Positions 57,481 to 64,000 of a stretch of 64,000 bases of DNA are shown piece by piece. The position numbers and the translations under genes were made by a program. Numbering within the stretch: the first letter of the stretch is position 1; every line of letters starts with the position of its first letter. This DNA comes from DASYGT01 sp035999365 (GTDB taxonomy: Bacteria > Actinomycetota > Actinomycetes > Mycobacteriales > Jatrophihabitantaceae). Under the pieces are notes generated by a model. It was not told the DNA's origin, searched no databases, and was given only the letters and a program-made list of their open reading frames with translations. The stretch covers positions 59,623 through 123,622 of the forward strand of contig DASYGT010000009.1 in NCBI GenBank assembly GCA_035999365.1. Direction: 5' to 3'.

Positions 57481-57789
57481 ATGGCAATTCTCTTCACTCA
57501 GGTCATGCCCGTCGGAGTGCCGATGGAAATGCTCGACGCCGTCACTGAGGAGATGGGTGTGGACAACGACCCACCCGAGGGCTTGATCGTTCACACGCAC
57601 TTTGAGAAGGACGGCCGAGCGCACATTGTCGATGTGTGGGAATCCGCCGAAGCCCACCAGCGATTTGCTGATTCCAGGCTGAACCCCGCGATGGGCAAGG
57701 TGGCCGCTGCCCGTGGCTTCGACATTGCCCAAGCGGGCGAGCCGGAGATGTCGATCACCGATGTACATCGGATGGTTCGCGGGAGCTGA
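57481..57789 (+). CDS. Small protein with likely dimeric alpha/beta-barrel fold
   Basis: The 102-residue product starts MAILFTQVMPVGVPMEMLDA with CAGGAGC upstream. The segment PPEGLIVHTHFEKDGRAHIVD and VWESAEAHQRFADSRLNPAM fit the pattern of small ABM-like/ferredoxin-fold proteins (strand, helix, strand with VDVWES). No catalytic residues can be named. The frame remains open upstream through repeat copy A, but MAIL is the natural start. Confidence 0.7.
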   Translation: MAILFTQVMPVGVPMEMLDAVTEEMGVDNDPPEGLIVHTHFEKDGRAHIVDVWESAEAHQRFADSRLNPAMGKVAAARGFDIAQAGEPEMSITDVHRMVRGS

Positions 57790-57871
57790 CCCCAACCGAT
57801 ACCGCGCGGCGACCGCCGAGACCTCGTCGCGCTGTCTACTACCTCGACGAGCCATATCGCACCCCACCATG

Positions 57872-58006
57872 GCGGCATGAGCGGACGCGATGCCGCTGTG
57901 CCCGTGTAGCGGCATGAGCGGACGCTAGCCGCTGTGCCCGTGTCGCGGCATAACCGGACGGTATGCCCCAGTGCACGCCGAGCGGCAGAGCCCGGTAGAC
58001 CGCGCT
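57872..58006 (+). repeat. Tandem array of hairpin repeats, copies B, C, D and a degenerate fourth
   Basis: Units start at 57872, 57909, 57945 and 57982, a pitch of 36-37 nt. Copy B is GCGGCAT-GAGCGGACGCG-ATGCCGC with perfect arms. C lacks one base in the right part, D has the CCGGACGGT centre, and the fourth keeps only GCGGCA and CCGC. The linkers are TGTGCCCGTGTA, TGTGCCCGTGTC and AGTGCACGCCGA, all 12 nt. Unit plus linker therefore repeat as one 37-nt block. Confidence 0.85.
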
Positions 58007-58184
58007 TCGCGGCAAGTCAGTTGCGGGCGGGTCTGCGTTCACCCCGCAACACCTGTGCAGTGCAGCCTTGGACTGCTTCGTTGGAGGCAAGGGAGATGCT
58101 CATGCGAGCCGTCCATAGCCTCATCTGGGTGGCCACCCGTCCAAGCAAACAGTTGGCGCGTCTGGCCGTCGTTCTGCTGCTTTG

Positions 58185-58207
58185 TCACGCGAAACCGATT
58201 CGCGTGA
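58185..58207 (-). terminator. Hairpin downstream of the ArsR-AHSA1 pair
   Basis: A perfect 9-bp stem TCACGCGAA/TTCGCGTGA with a 5-nt loop lies 9 nt beyond the AHSA1 stop in the direction of its transcription. There is no T-run. It probably ends the two-gene transcript. Confidence 0.6.
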
Positions 58208-58216
58208 TCAGCGGGC

Positions 58217-58690
58217 TCATTCTGATGTCTGCAGGTAGGTGTCGAGCGCCAGCATCAGGCTTTCGGTGCCTTCGCGGCGCGCGTCCACTGTGTCCAGGCC
58301 ATCGAGGTAGACGCCCTGCTCGGTGACGATCAGCCGGGTTCCGCCGGCGACTGGCAGGAATTCCAGCGTCGCTACTGACACTGAGATGCGCCGACCGTCC
58401 ATCGTCATGTCGTAGGAGTAAACGATGCGTTCGTCCTCAACGATGTCTTGGTACAGGGCGTAGTAGCCGAACGCGATGGAGCCGTCAGGCGCGGTGCCGA
58501 CTGTTGTCTCGCGGCCGCCGACGCGGAAGTCGATCTCCTGCGGGGTCTTGTCATCGTTCGGGTCGCCCCACCATCGCGCCTTCGCGGCGATGTCGGCGAA
58601 CGCGGTAAACACGCGGTGCTGCGAGGCGCGGTAGGTACGGTCGATGACGAACGTGTCGTGCGAAACGGTGCGGGTTGCGGTGCTGGTCAT
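58217..58690 (-). CDS. SRPBCC/AHSA1-domain protein
   Basis: The 157-residue protein has the AHSA1-like helix-grip fold: FVIDRTYRASQHRVFTAFAD near the start, KARWWGDPND, VGGRETTVGTAPDGSIAFGY and GTRLIVTEQGVYLDGLD near the C terminus. Members bind hydrophobic ligands in a cavity and are often of unknown role. The ATG overlaps the stop of the ArsR gene by 4 nt, a very common gene pair. It is therefore controlled by the same promoter. Confidence 0.88.
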   Translation of the reverse strand: MTSTATRTVSHDTFVIDRTYRASQHRVFTAFADIAAKARWWGDPNDDKTPQEIDFRVGGRETTVGTAPDGSIAFGYYALYQDIVEDERIVYSYDMTMDGRRISVSVATLEFLPVAGGTRLIVTEQGVYLDGLDTVDARREGTESLMLALDTYLQTSE

Positions 58691-59052
58691 GGCTGTTCCT
58701 TCTCTTTGGTGGTGGACGTGGCGGCCTCCGGTGGGAGAGCCGCGAGGTAGGTGTCGAGGCGGTCGAGACGGCGCTCCCACGTCGCCCGGCGGGTGTCGAT
58801 CCAGTCCTGAACGGTGTCGAGCTTCGTCAGGTCCAGGCGGCAGGTGCGGACTCGCCCGACCTTCTCCGAGCGGACCAGACCGCTGTGCTCGAGCACCTGC
58901 AGGTGCTGGTGCACGGCGGGCAGTGACATCGGCAGCGGCGCCGCCAGCGCGCTGACGGACGCTGGGCCCAGCGTCAACTGGTCGACCAGTGCCCGGCGGG
59001 TCGGATCGCCGAGCGCGTGGAAGGCCAGGTCGAGTGCCGAATACTTAAGCAT
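58687..59052 (-). CDS. ArsR-family transcriptional regulator
   Basis: The 121-residue winged-helix protein has FHALGDPTRRALVDQLTLGP at the N terminus and the recognition helix region SLPAVHQHLQVLEHSGLVRS. It lacks metal-binding cysteine pairs (no ELCVCDL motif), so it belongs to the non-metal ArsR group usually paired with SRPBCC proteins. It probably represses its own promoter. A dyad operator overlaps its start codon and the transcript is probably leaderless. Confidence 0.9.
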   Translation of the reverse strand: MLKYSALDLAFHALGDPTRRALVDQLTLGPASVSALAAPLPMSLPAVHQHLQVLEHSGLVRSEKVGRVRTCRLDLTKLDTVQDWIDTRRATWERRLDRLDTYLAALPPEAATSTTKEKEQP

Positions 59053-59089
59053 GCGCTTAACTATGCGGAGCTGCGGCCCGCCTTGTCAA
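59045..59089 (-). promoter_or_regulatory. Promoter and operator of the ArsR-AHSA1 pair
   Basis: On the minus strand TTGACA (59089-59084) is a perfect -35, followed after 18 nt by CATAGT (59065-59060). An exact dyad TTAAGC-GCAT-GCTTAA (59060-59045) begins inside the -10 and covers the ATG. The start codon lies 8 nt after the -10, so the mRNA is probably leaderless and repressor binding would cover the start site. Confidence 0.8.
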
Positions 59090-59113
59090 TGGCCAGTGGT
59101 GACAGATGATCGG

Positions 59114-59350
59114 GTTGTGGATCAATCCCTTCTGACGGCGAGCGTCGCCATTCGCACGCCGGTTGGGGCCGTTGCTGATGGAGCGGGTGACCACGGCGGT
59201 CTCATCCTCTTCGTCGACCACGGGCGAATGTCCGCACTGGCGTACTGGTGGGCCACCGAGGACAGGTCCGACGAGTTCCCACGACGTCGCCTCGAAGCGG
59301 GCGTTCCTGGACGCACAATTCGGCAGAGCCGTGCGCTCGTTGCGGCATGA
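59114..59350 (+). pseudogene. Remnant of a short protein gene
   Basis: A forward frame reads GAVADGAGDHGGLILFVDHG and RMSALAYWWATEDRSDEFPR, which has the look of the C-terminal half of a small actinobacterial protein (strand GG.L.FVD.GR..LEYWW). There is no proper start: upstream the frame runs into the ArsR promoter. It ends inside repeat copy E. I take it as a truncated gene; the parent family is not identified. Confidence 0.35.
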
Positions 59351-59440
59351 GCGGACGCTATGCCGCCATGCCCTCGTTGCGGCATGAGCGGACGCTTCGC
59401 CGCCATGCCCTTGTTGCGACATGTCTGGGTGGTCGCTTTC
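59342..59440 (+). repeat. Tandem hairpin repeats, copies E, F and a degenerate third
   Basis: Copy E (59342-59366) is the best of the family: GCGGCAT-GAGCGGACGCT-ATGCCGC. Copy F (59379-59403) differs in the right arm (TCGCCGC). The third, from 59416, keeps only GCG-ACATG. Linkers are CATGCCCTCGTT and CATGCCCTTGTT, both 12 nt, and CGTGCGCTCGTT precedes E. The pitch is 37 nt, as in the array near 57.9 kb. Confidence 0.85.
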
Positions 59441-59478
59441 TTGCGCTGTCGCCTGTGTGAGCAAGGATCCCGGTGTGA

Positions 59479-60072
59479 TCACGTCGAAGTGCGCGGTGTT
59501 GCCGGCACGTCGCGGCCGAGGAACGCGACCAGCCTGATGATTGCGGGCGCGGCGTCGGCGACGTGCCGGGGCGGGCCGAAACAGCCGCCGCCGGGCCGTA
59601 CTGCTCGCCCATCGGCGCGGGCGAAGGCTAGTGATTCCTCTGCGGCATCCTCCGGCAGATCCGCCGGACGGCCGAGAGCTTGGGCGAGGTCCCAGCCGTG
59701 GGCCAGCAGGTCGTACATGCGGATCTTCAGCCGCTCCGCTCCGGTCGCGGCCCCGAGCGGGCCCTGGTAGGAGCGCTCGAGAACGCCCGGCTGTCCAAAT
59801 CCGTCGAGCAACACGGCAGCCGATTCGCGATAGGCGCAGGCGAGGTGGTCGGACGCCATCCCGTCACCCCGCTGCGGCAGCGGTTGTTCAGCGAGCACCG
59901 CGGCGAACACGAGATTCTTACCGACCAGGTGCTCGACGAGACGGTGCACGGTCCAGTCCATGCACGGAGTCGGCGCGAGCCACTGGTCGGGCTGGATCGC
60001 ATCGATCAGCCTGCCCACGGCGGCGAACGAACGAGCGAGTCGGTCGAGCTGGATTTCGTTGTCTGAGGCCAC
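59479..60072 (-). CDS. TIGR03086-type DinB/mycothiol-dependent isomerase-fold protein
   Basis: The 197-residue protein starts VASDNEIQLDRLARSFAAVG (GTG 60072, with AGAGG 7 nt upstream). It carries the family motif PTPCMDWTVHRLVEHLVGKN, where the histidine is the first metal ligand, plus MYDLLAHGWDLAQALGRP containing the later histidine. The fold is a four-helix bundle that binds a metal and, in characterised members, mycothiol; the family includes maleylpyruvate isomerase. The exact reaction is unknown. Gene neighbours give no pathway. Confidence 0.82.
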   Translation of the reverse strand: MASDNEIQLDRLARSFAAVGRLIDAIQPDQWLAPTPCMDWTVHRLVEHLVGKNLVFAAVLAEQPLPQRGDGMASDHLACAYRESAAVLLDGFGQPGVLERSYQGPLGAATGAERLKIRMYDLLAHGWDLAQALGRPADLPEDAAEESLAFARADGRAVRPGGGCFGPPRHVADAAPAIIRLVAFLGRDVPATPRTST

Positions 60073-60404
60073 GAGGCCACCTCTCACGGGTGGCGCCGCC
60101 GGGAGAGCTGGCCTAGGTCAGCCAACTCCAGGAGGCGCGGAAACGGTTATCGACACGGAACGTCGCACCTCCTTCCAAGTTCAACGGTCGCCGACGAGTG
60201 TGGCATATCAGGCGCGGTCGGGCCGAAACCTATTGATCCTCGCTGAGCGTCGCCTCGCGGGTAACCAGCCGACGTCGCCGAGTTCGTGACGCCACACCGT
60301 TCTTCGGCCGACCGTCCGCCGCTTCGCGGCATGTGCGGGCGACCGCGCGCTGGCCGTAGGGTCGCGCCATCGGGCTGGTCGGCGACCAGGGAGACTAGGA
60401 CCTC
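60073..60404. other. Non-coding stretch with a degenerate repeat
   Basis: No convincing gene is seen on either strand. It contains a weak hairpin-repeat copy (H, near 60327: GCGGCATGTGCGGGCGACCGC) and a short dyad CTGGTC-GGC-GACCAG (60375-60389) just upstream of the next gene, which could be an operator. Confidence 0.5.
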
Positions 60405-60647
60405 GTGGTGAGTCTCCTGCTTTCGATCACGTTCGCGTGTGGCCTCGTCATTGCGGTCGCGCACGTCCTCAACAGGCGTTTCGTTGCACCCGTCTATGAC
60501 GTCGTCCTAAATCTCGCAGCCTTCGGGTGCGCAGTTGCGGCCTCGCTGCTCCTCGGCCACTGGCTGCCAGCTCTCTTGTCGGCCATAGCGATCGCTTGTT
60601 GGCTGGCCCTCGCGCGACGCACGATCCTCCACCGCCGTACAGCGTGA
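60405..60647 (+). CDS. Small two-helix membrane protein
   Basis: The 80-residue product starts at GTG with VSLLLSITFACGLVIAVAHV (helix 1), then LNRRFVAPVYDVVLNLAAFG and a second/third hydrophobic stretch CAVAASLLLGHWLPALLSAI, and ends in a basic tail. Ribosome binding site TAGGA lies just upstream. I do not recognise the family. Regular hydrophobicity and charged ends (positive inside) support a real membrane protein. Confidence 0.5.
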   Translation: MVSLLLSITFACGLVIAVAHVLNRRFVAPVYDVVLNLAAFGCAVAASLLLGHWLPALLSAIAIACWLALARRTILHRRTA

Positions 60648-60666
60648 GCCACGCCGTACCCGCGCA

Positions 60667-60684
60667 GCGGCATGAGCGGATGCT
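60667..60684 (+). repeat. Dispersed hairpin repeat, copy I (left part)
   Basis: It reads GCGGCATGAGCGGATGCT and lacks the right arm. The 12 nt before it, CGTACCCGCGCA, resemble the linker TGTGCCCGTGTA, so it derives from the same 37-nt block. It lies in the gap before the catalase-like gene. Confidence 0.65.
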
Positions 60685-60788
60685 CCTCAAGGCTCTGCGC
60701 GCACAGATCCGAGCTAGCAGGTGAGCCGGGTGGCGAGAAGATACCTATCCAGTTCCACGGTGTGCTCTCTTGGAGCTACGCTCCCGGC

Positions 60789-61682
60789 ATGGTGACGCCA
60801 AAGCAAGCCATTGACACCTTGCGGGCGGCGTATCAGCCACCGCCGGGCTACCGCAGTGCCCACGCCAAAGGGGTGTTCTACGCAGGCACGTTTGCCGCCG
60901 CGCGAGAGGCCGCTGCGCTTTGTCGCGCCGCGCACCTCAGCGGTGCCGAGGTGCCGGTGCTGGTGCGCTGGTCCAACGGCAGCGGAACGCCGAGCTGGCC
61001 GGACGGGAAGCCCGACATCCGCGGGATGGCGATCCGCTTTCGCACCTCGGCGGGGGACACGGACCTGCTGGCTCAGACTTCGCCGCGCTTCCCGACCGAC
61101 GATCCCGGTGTGTTCGTGAAGATGGCCCAGCCGTCGGTGCACCAGTGGAAGATGCCGTTTTTCATGGCAAGGCATCCCGCGACGATCGCTCCGCTGGTGG
61201 CCGGCATGCGTGGCGGCGCTCTGCCCAAGCCGGCGAGCTACGCCGAGATCCCTTACTACCCGATCCACGCCTACGGCTGGCGCAACGCTGCGGGGGACCT
61301 CACCTGGGTGCGCTACCAGCTCCGCCCGGTCGGCACCCTGGCTGACCGGCTGCCGGAAACCTACAGCGGAACCGATCGACTCCGCGACGAGATGGCCGCC
61401 CGTCTGGAGCGCGGCCCGGTGGCCTTCGACCTGCACGTCCAGGTGGCCGGCGACGGCGACGACCCACACTCGGCGACATCAGTCTGGAAGAACGACCGCG
61501 ACTTCATCGCCGGCCGCATCAGCGTGACCGAGCTTGCTAAGGACCCCGAACAGGGCAACGATGTGGTCGTCTTCGATCCAACGCGGATCATCGATGGAAT
61601 TGAGTTGTCTAACGACCCCATTCTGCGGTTCCGCCCGCTGGCCTACGCCGAATCGGTGAAACTCCGGCAACGCGTCGTATAA
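60789..61682 (+). CDS. Catalase-family heme protein (SrpA-like)
   Basis: The 297-residue product belongs to the short catalase-related proteins. It has the distal-heme segment GYRSAHAKGVFYAGTF with the conserved histidine, VRWSNGSGTPSWPDGKPDIR and GMAIRF, then PIHAYGWRNAAGDLTWVRYQ. The proximal region DGIELSNDPILRFRPLAYAES holds the R-x3-Y heme-tyrosine motif. It lacks the C-terminal domains of full catalases. Members act as weak catalases or peroxidases. ATG 60789 is preferred; GTG 60792 is next to it. No signal peptide. Confidence 0.85.
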   Translation: MVTPKQAIDTLRAAYQPPPGYRSAHAKGVFYAGTFAAAREAAALCRAAHLSGAEVPVLVRWSNGSGTPSWPDGKPDIRGMAIRFRTSAGDTDLLAQTSPRFPTDDPGVFVKMAQPSVHQWKMPFFMARHPATIAPLVAGMRGGALPKPASYAEIPYYPIHAYGWRNAAGDLTWVRYQLRPVGTLADRLPETYSGTDRLRDEMAARLERGPVAFDLHVQVAGDGDDPHSATSVWKNDRDFIAGRISVTELAKDPEQGNDVVVFDPTRIIDGIELSNDPILRFRPLAYAESVKLRQRVV

Positions 61683-61733
61683 GGCCTTTCGATTCAGAGT
61701 CCAAGCGATGCCGGTGTTGTGGCAGGTGACGCA

Positions 61734-61970
61734 ATGAGAGCAAGTGTGTACATCGCGATCGACCTTGAGCTCAACGACGGCGTTATTGATGTCGGGACCG
61801 AAGGCGGTCGGATCTTCTGGGAGATCTTCGACGCGATGGACGCGGCGGGGGAACCAGTCGGCGCTCAGGTCAGCGCAATGCGCTACTACGGCACCGACGC
61901 GGTGATGGCCGATCCAGCCATTGCCATTCCCGACGAATTGCGCCACATCCAATGGGGGAACACAGCTTAG
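61734..61970 (+). CDS. Hypothetical protein
   Basis: The 78-residue product starts MRASVYIAIDLELNDGVIDV and ends in DELRHIQWGNTA. It has mixed alpha/beta character, no signal peptide and no motif that I recognise. An upstream in-frame ATG at 61719 would add five residues. It lies 51 nt after the catalase-like gene on the same strand. Treat as unknown. Confidence 0.45.
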   Translation: MRASVYIAIDLELNDGVIDVGTEGGRIFWEIFDAMDAAGEPVGAQVSAMRYYGTDAVMADPAIAIPDELRHIQWGNTA

Positions 61971-62320
61971 AGCCTTGGGCCTGTCGAAACTTCCGTGCGC
62001 CACCTCGCGGTGTTGTTCGGTTCCGACCACCGTCAGCGCCCTGCGCTACAAGCGGTTAGTCGGATAGACGGGCCGCCTCGGAGCATGCGGTGCCAACGCC
62101 GGCATGCGCCGCTGCTGGAACTGACAGCGCCACAGACCGCTGTCGGCCACAACATCGCTCGGACGCGAGCATCCGGCCCACCACGCATCCAGGGCCTCCC
62201 GGACATCCGACTTCTCCTGCAGTTGGAGCGCTCCCATCGGCACGACCGCACTGTCGGGCGTGAGCGGACGCTCTGTCACCGTCCGCACAGCAGGGTCGGT
62301 GTCGAGGCCGGTGGTGCCGA
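61971..62320. other. Stretch without a secure gene
   Basis: A minus-strand reading of up to 80 codons (62288-62046) contains LQLQEKSDVREALDAWWAGC and WRCQFQQRRMPALAPHAP. It might be a gene or a fragment, but it has no clear ribosome binding site and no family that I know. A partial repeat copy (J) lies at 62256. Otherwise I see nothing. Confidence 0.4.
62256..62272 (+). repeat. Dispersed hairpin repeat, partial copy J
   Basis: It reads GGGCGTGAGCGGACGCT, retaining the centre of the family but not the arms. It is in the same orientation as all other copies. Confidence 0.5.
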
Positions 62321-62878
62321 CTACGCGGTAACGACTACCGAAACGGCAGCCGCGACCAGTACGCCACCTGGTGCGCCGGGGGGACTGTCCTCCATTGCGG
62401 CAATCAGCTCGTACAGCCCCGGCGGCAAAGGATGCCGGGTCGCGTCAGGACGCGCGTAGTCGATGGGGCCGCTCGGGCAGCCACTCAACACGACCGGCGT
62501 AACGGGAACCGATTGCCCTGTGCCCGAGCGTGCGTCGGGTCCCACGATGACTCCAGTTCCGGCGACCATTCCGTGGTACGCACCGACGACCTTGCCGCCA
62601 CGAACGATGTAGACGTCTACCGGCTGGCCCAGGTCGTCAACAACGCGGCTCGATCCGGCAACCTTGATAGTCGCCGTTGACGTGATGGTCGACCCGCTCA
62701 CCGCACGGGAGGGCGCGAGAAGTGTGAGGACGATGCGTCCGTCGTCCCGTGCGGACGACGTCGGTGGCACGCCACATGTCGAGAGAGCTGGGACAGCACT
62801 CAGGCGCGATCCGCCCGTACACGCGGTCACCCCAATGACCACGCAGCTGCCGACCACTATCCGTCGCAGGACCGACAC
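62321..62878 (-). CDS. Putative lipoprotein of unknown function
   Basis: The 185-residue product starts at GTG with a lipoprotein signal (SVLRRIVVGSCVVIGVTAC, Cys20). The mature part is beta-rich, with RIVLTLLAPSRAVSGSTITS and VDVYIVRGGKVVGAYHG, suggestive of an immunoglobulin-like extracellular domain. The C terminus is hydrophobic (GGVLVAAAVSVVVTA). No family is recognised. It is probably anchored on the outer face of the membrane. Confidence 0.7.
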   Translation of the reverse strand: MSVLRRIVVGSCVVIGVTACTGGSRLSAVPALSTCGVPPTSSARDDGRIVLTLLAPSRAVSGSTITSTATIKVAGSSRVVDDLGQPVDVYIVRGGKVVGAYHGMVAGTGVIVGPDARSGTGQSVPVTPVVLSGCPSGPIDYARPDATRHPLPPGLYELIAAMEDSPPGAPGGVLVAAAVSVVVTA

Positions 62879-62946
62879 AGGACGGACGTTACGACCGCCG
62901 GATCACGATCTGGTCACCTCGCGACCGCTCGGGGCACGCCAACAAC

Positions 62947-62960
62947 GCGGCATGAGCGGT
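62947..62960 (+). repeat. Dispersed hairpin repeat, partial copy K
   Basis: It reads GCGGCATGAGCGGT, the left arm and part of the centre. It lies in the divergent region between the lipoprotein gene and the next forward gene. Confidence 0.5.
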
Positions 62961-63014
62961 CACCTCCTTTCACCGCTGATCGACAGGTGAGAGCACGGAG
63001 CCGATGATGCAGGT

Positions 63015-63551
63015 GTGCAGTATCGCGGCCACTGGCCTTATGACGGAGAGATCATCTGGCTGACACCAGAGCAGGGCGGTCGAACGTCCGGTCCTCCGCC
63101 GACCCAACCTGACCATGATTACGCAGCGACTGGGTTCGTGCCGCCCCACACCGTCGACAGTGGACTCGCATCGCTCGTTGTTCGGGTCGACGACCGCACC
63201 GCGTGGCGGACTCGCGCGCTGGCAGCCTGGCTCATTGTCGATGGTCAAGGAGACCAATCAGTCGTTCCTGGCGACCTCATCGTCGTGACCGAGGGACCCC
63301 GACATGTTGCGTTCCTACGGGTTGACCGCGTATCTGCGGACCCCGTACCCGCTGGCCTTCGCAATCTGGACCTCGGCTCGCTCGTCGGCCGCAGCGTCGA
63401 GGACGCGCGGCACATCGTCGAGTCGCTCGGCGGTGAACTCGCGGCCGGGCTTCCGGGCCAGCCTTGGCGGGCAGACCTCCGCTTCAACCGCGTCAAAGTT
63501 CTCCGCGACCCGTCGTCTGACAAGATCACCGAGATCCTCGGCCTCGGCTGA
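63015..63551 (+). CDS. Two-part hypothetical protein (EF-Tu-domain-like plus I78-like)
   Basis: The 178-residue product starts at GTG with QYRGHWPYDGEIIWLTPEQG. WLTPEQGGRTSGPP followed by a beta-rich segment resembles the stand-alone EF-Tu C-terminal-domain proteins of actinobacteria (pattern L(T)PEEGGR). The last 55 residues, LVGRSVEDARHIVESLGGEL to RFNRVKVLRDPSSDKITEIL, resemble the peptidase inhibitor I78 fold, without its cysteines. Both assignments are by eye and uncertain. No signal peptide. Confidence 0.55.
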   Translation: MQYRGHWPYDGEIIWLTPEQGGRTSGPPPTQPDHDYAATGFVPPHTVDSGLASLVVRVDDRTAWRTRALAAWLIVDGQGDQSVVPGDLIVVTEGPRHVAFLRVDRVSADPVPAGLRNLDLGSLVGRSVEDARHIVESLGGELAAGLPGQPWRADLRFNRVKVLRDPSSDKITEILGLG

Positions 63552-63568
63552 TCGTGCCGTCGCGATAA

Positions 63569-63585
63569 GCGGCATGAGCGTGCGA
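63569..63585 (+). repeat. Dispersed hairpin repeat, partial copy L
   Basis: It reads GCGGCATGAGCGTGCGA. The left arm is intact and the centre is altered. It lies between the preceding gene and the STAS/SEC14-like gene. Confidence 0.5.
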
Positions 63586-63619
63586 GTTGGGTTGTGAAGT
63601 CGGCTCGTATTATTGGTCG

Positions 63620-63976
63620 ATGATCGAGGAACTCGCTGGGCTTCCGGATGGCGTCATCGGGTTCGTGGTCAGCGGAACGATGGTGGCCGAGGACTACAGT
63701 GACGTGATCTTGCCTGCGCTCGAACGCGCCGCCGCTGCTGGCGACGTCCGGTTTCTGATCGAGATTCCCTCCTTCGACGGGATGACACCGGCCGCGCTTT
63801 GGGAAGACCTGAAGATCGGCGTCGAACATCTGCGAGCCTGGAAGCGTATTGGGCTCGTCACTGATATCGACTGGATGCGCTACATGACAGCGATGTTCGG
63901 TTGGATGACGCCGGGCCAGGTGAAGGTTTTTCCGATCGCCGATCGCGCCGCCGCGATCTCCTGGGTTGCCGCCTGA
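63620..63976 (+). CDS. SpoIIAA-like (STAS/SEC14) domain protein
   Basis: The 118-residue product starts MIEELAGLPDGVIGFVVSGT and continues VAEDYSDVILPALERAAAAG with the conserved VRFLIEIPSFDGMTPAALWE and DLKIGVEHLRAWKRIGLVTD. The end holds PGQVKVFPIADRAAAISWVA. This is the pattern of the SpoIIAA-like/STAS family, small alpha/beta proteins that may bind lipids or nucleotides; the role is unknown. ATG 63620 is chosen because the family begins there. It ends 24 nt before the window end. Confidence 0.82.
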   Translation: MIEELAGLPDGVIGFVVSGTMVAEDYSDVILPALERAAAAGDVRFLIEIPSFDGMTPAALWEDLKIGVEHLRAWKRIGLVTDIDWMRYMTAMFGWMTPGQVKVFPIADRAAAISWVAA

Positions 63977-64000
63977 GGTTGGTTACCGCCTAGCGCACCA

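Larger units (their letters stand above)
57790..58216. other. Non-coding stretch with a tandem repeat array
   Basis: This interval separates the small barrel protein from the convergent AHSA1 gene. It holds the repeat array described separately and a short forward reading near 58096 (start MLMRAVHSLIWVATRPSKQL) preceded by AAGGGAG. That reading has a hydrophobic segment but then crosses the terminator-like hairpin and runs antisense into the AHSA1 gene, so I do not call it a gene. Confidence 0.5.

Noticed and set aside
57934..58326. Forward reading of 130 codons downstream of the repeat array
   Set aside because: It starts inside a repeat copy and ends antisense in the AHSA1 gene. Only a short hydrophobic stretch near 58100 looks protein-like, which is too little.
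57872..59440. CRISPR array
   Set aside because: The repeats are regularly spaced, but the linkers are only 12 nt and nearly identical within an array, the units are eroded, and no cas gene is present.
60147..60464. Minus-strand reading of 105 codons before the small membrane protein gene
   Set aside because: It is rich in Arg, Gly, Asp and Thr without order, has no ribosome binding site and overlaps the start of the better-supported forward gene.

Overview
The window is chromosomal DNA from a high-GC actinobacterium. Gene order is the main evidence. The run rsmD-coaD-sepIVA-DUF177-rpmF-rnc-mutM-smc-ftsY-amt-glnK-glnD and the set pyk, tesB, pdtaR, polA, rpsA, coaE follow the order I remember from Mycobacterium, and an AftD-like arabinofuranosyltransferase sits near a DUF2613-like small protein. 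GTG starts, ATGA start/stop overlaps and near-leaderless promoters are common. I cannot name the genus. The absence of mycolic-acid genes here and the insertions relative to Mycobacterium suggest a different actinobacterial order.

Layout. 1-4.3 kb: CoA synthesis, septation, ribosome and DNA-repair genes (rsmD tail to mutM and a small coiled-coil gene). 4.4-10.2 kb: smc and ftsY, with a lipoprotein L,D-transpeptidase between them. 10.2-13.5 kb: threonine-to-glycine genes tdh-kbl, then a TipA-like MerR regulator with a clear operator. 13.6-22.6 kb: nitrogen block amt-glnK-glnD-gltB, with a GlnR-like box before amt and no gltD. 22.7-28.1 kb: pyk, tesB, a PLP decarboxylase, an HTH/LAGLIDADG-like gene directly behind tRNA-Leu(CAA), and the ANTAR regulator pdtaR. 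28.2-34.4 kb: a complete branched-chain amino acid type ABC transporter (livKHMGF), with an unusually long LivM. 34.6-38 kb: GNAT and polA. 38-51.8 kb: a cell-envelope glycan locus (methyltransferase, flippase, GT-C-like membrane proteins, GT4, AftD-like enzyme, acyltransferase, DUF3068). 51.7-55.9 kb: methyltransferase, esterase, rpsA, coaE.

At 56.0-56.3 kb three tRNA genes (Gly-GCC, Cys-GCA, Val-GAC) mark the end of the core. From there to the window end the sequence is accessory: short mostly uncharacterised genes, an ArsR-AHSA1 pair, a mycothiol-dependent-isomerase-type protein, a catalase-like protein, a gene remnant, and long non-coding stretches.

The most unusual signal is in this last part. 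A family of about 25-nt imperfect hairpins (arms GCGGCAT and ATGCCGC around GAGCGGACGCT) recurs at least eleven times between 57.3 and 63.6 kb, always in the same orientation. Some copies form short tandem arrays with a 37-nt period and near-identical 12-nt linkers. I do not recognise it as a described element.
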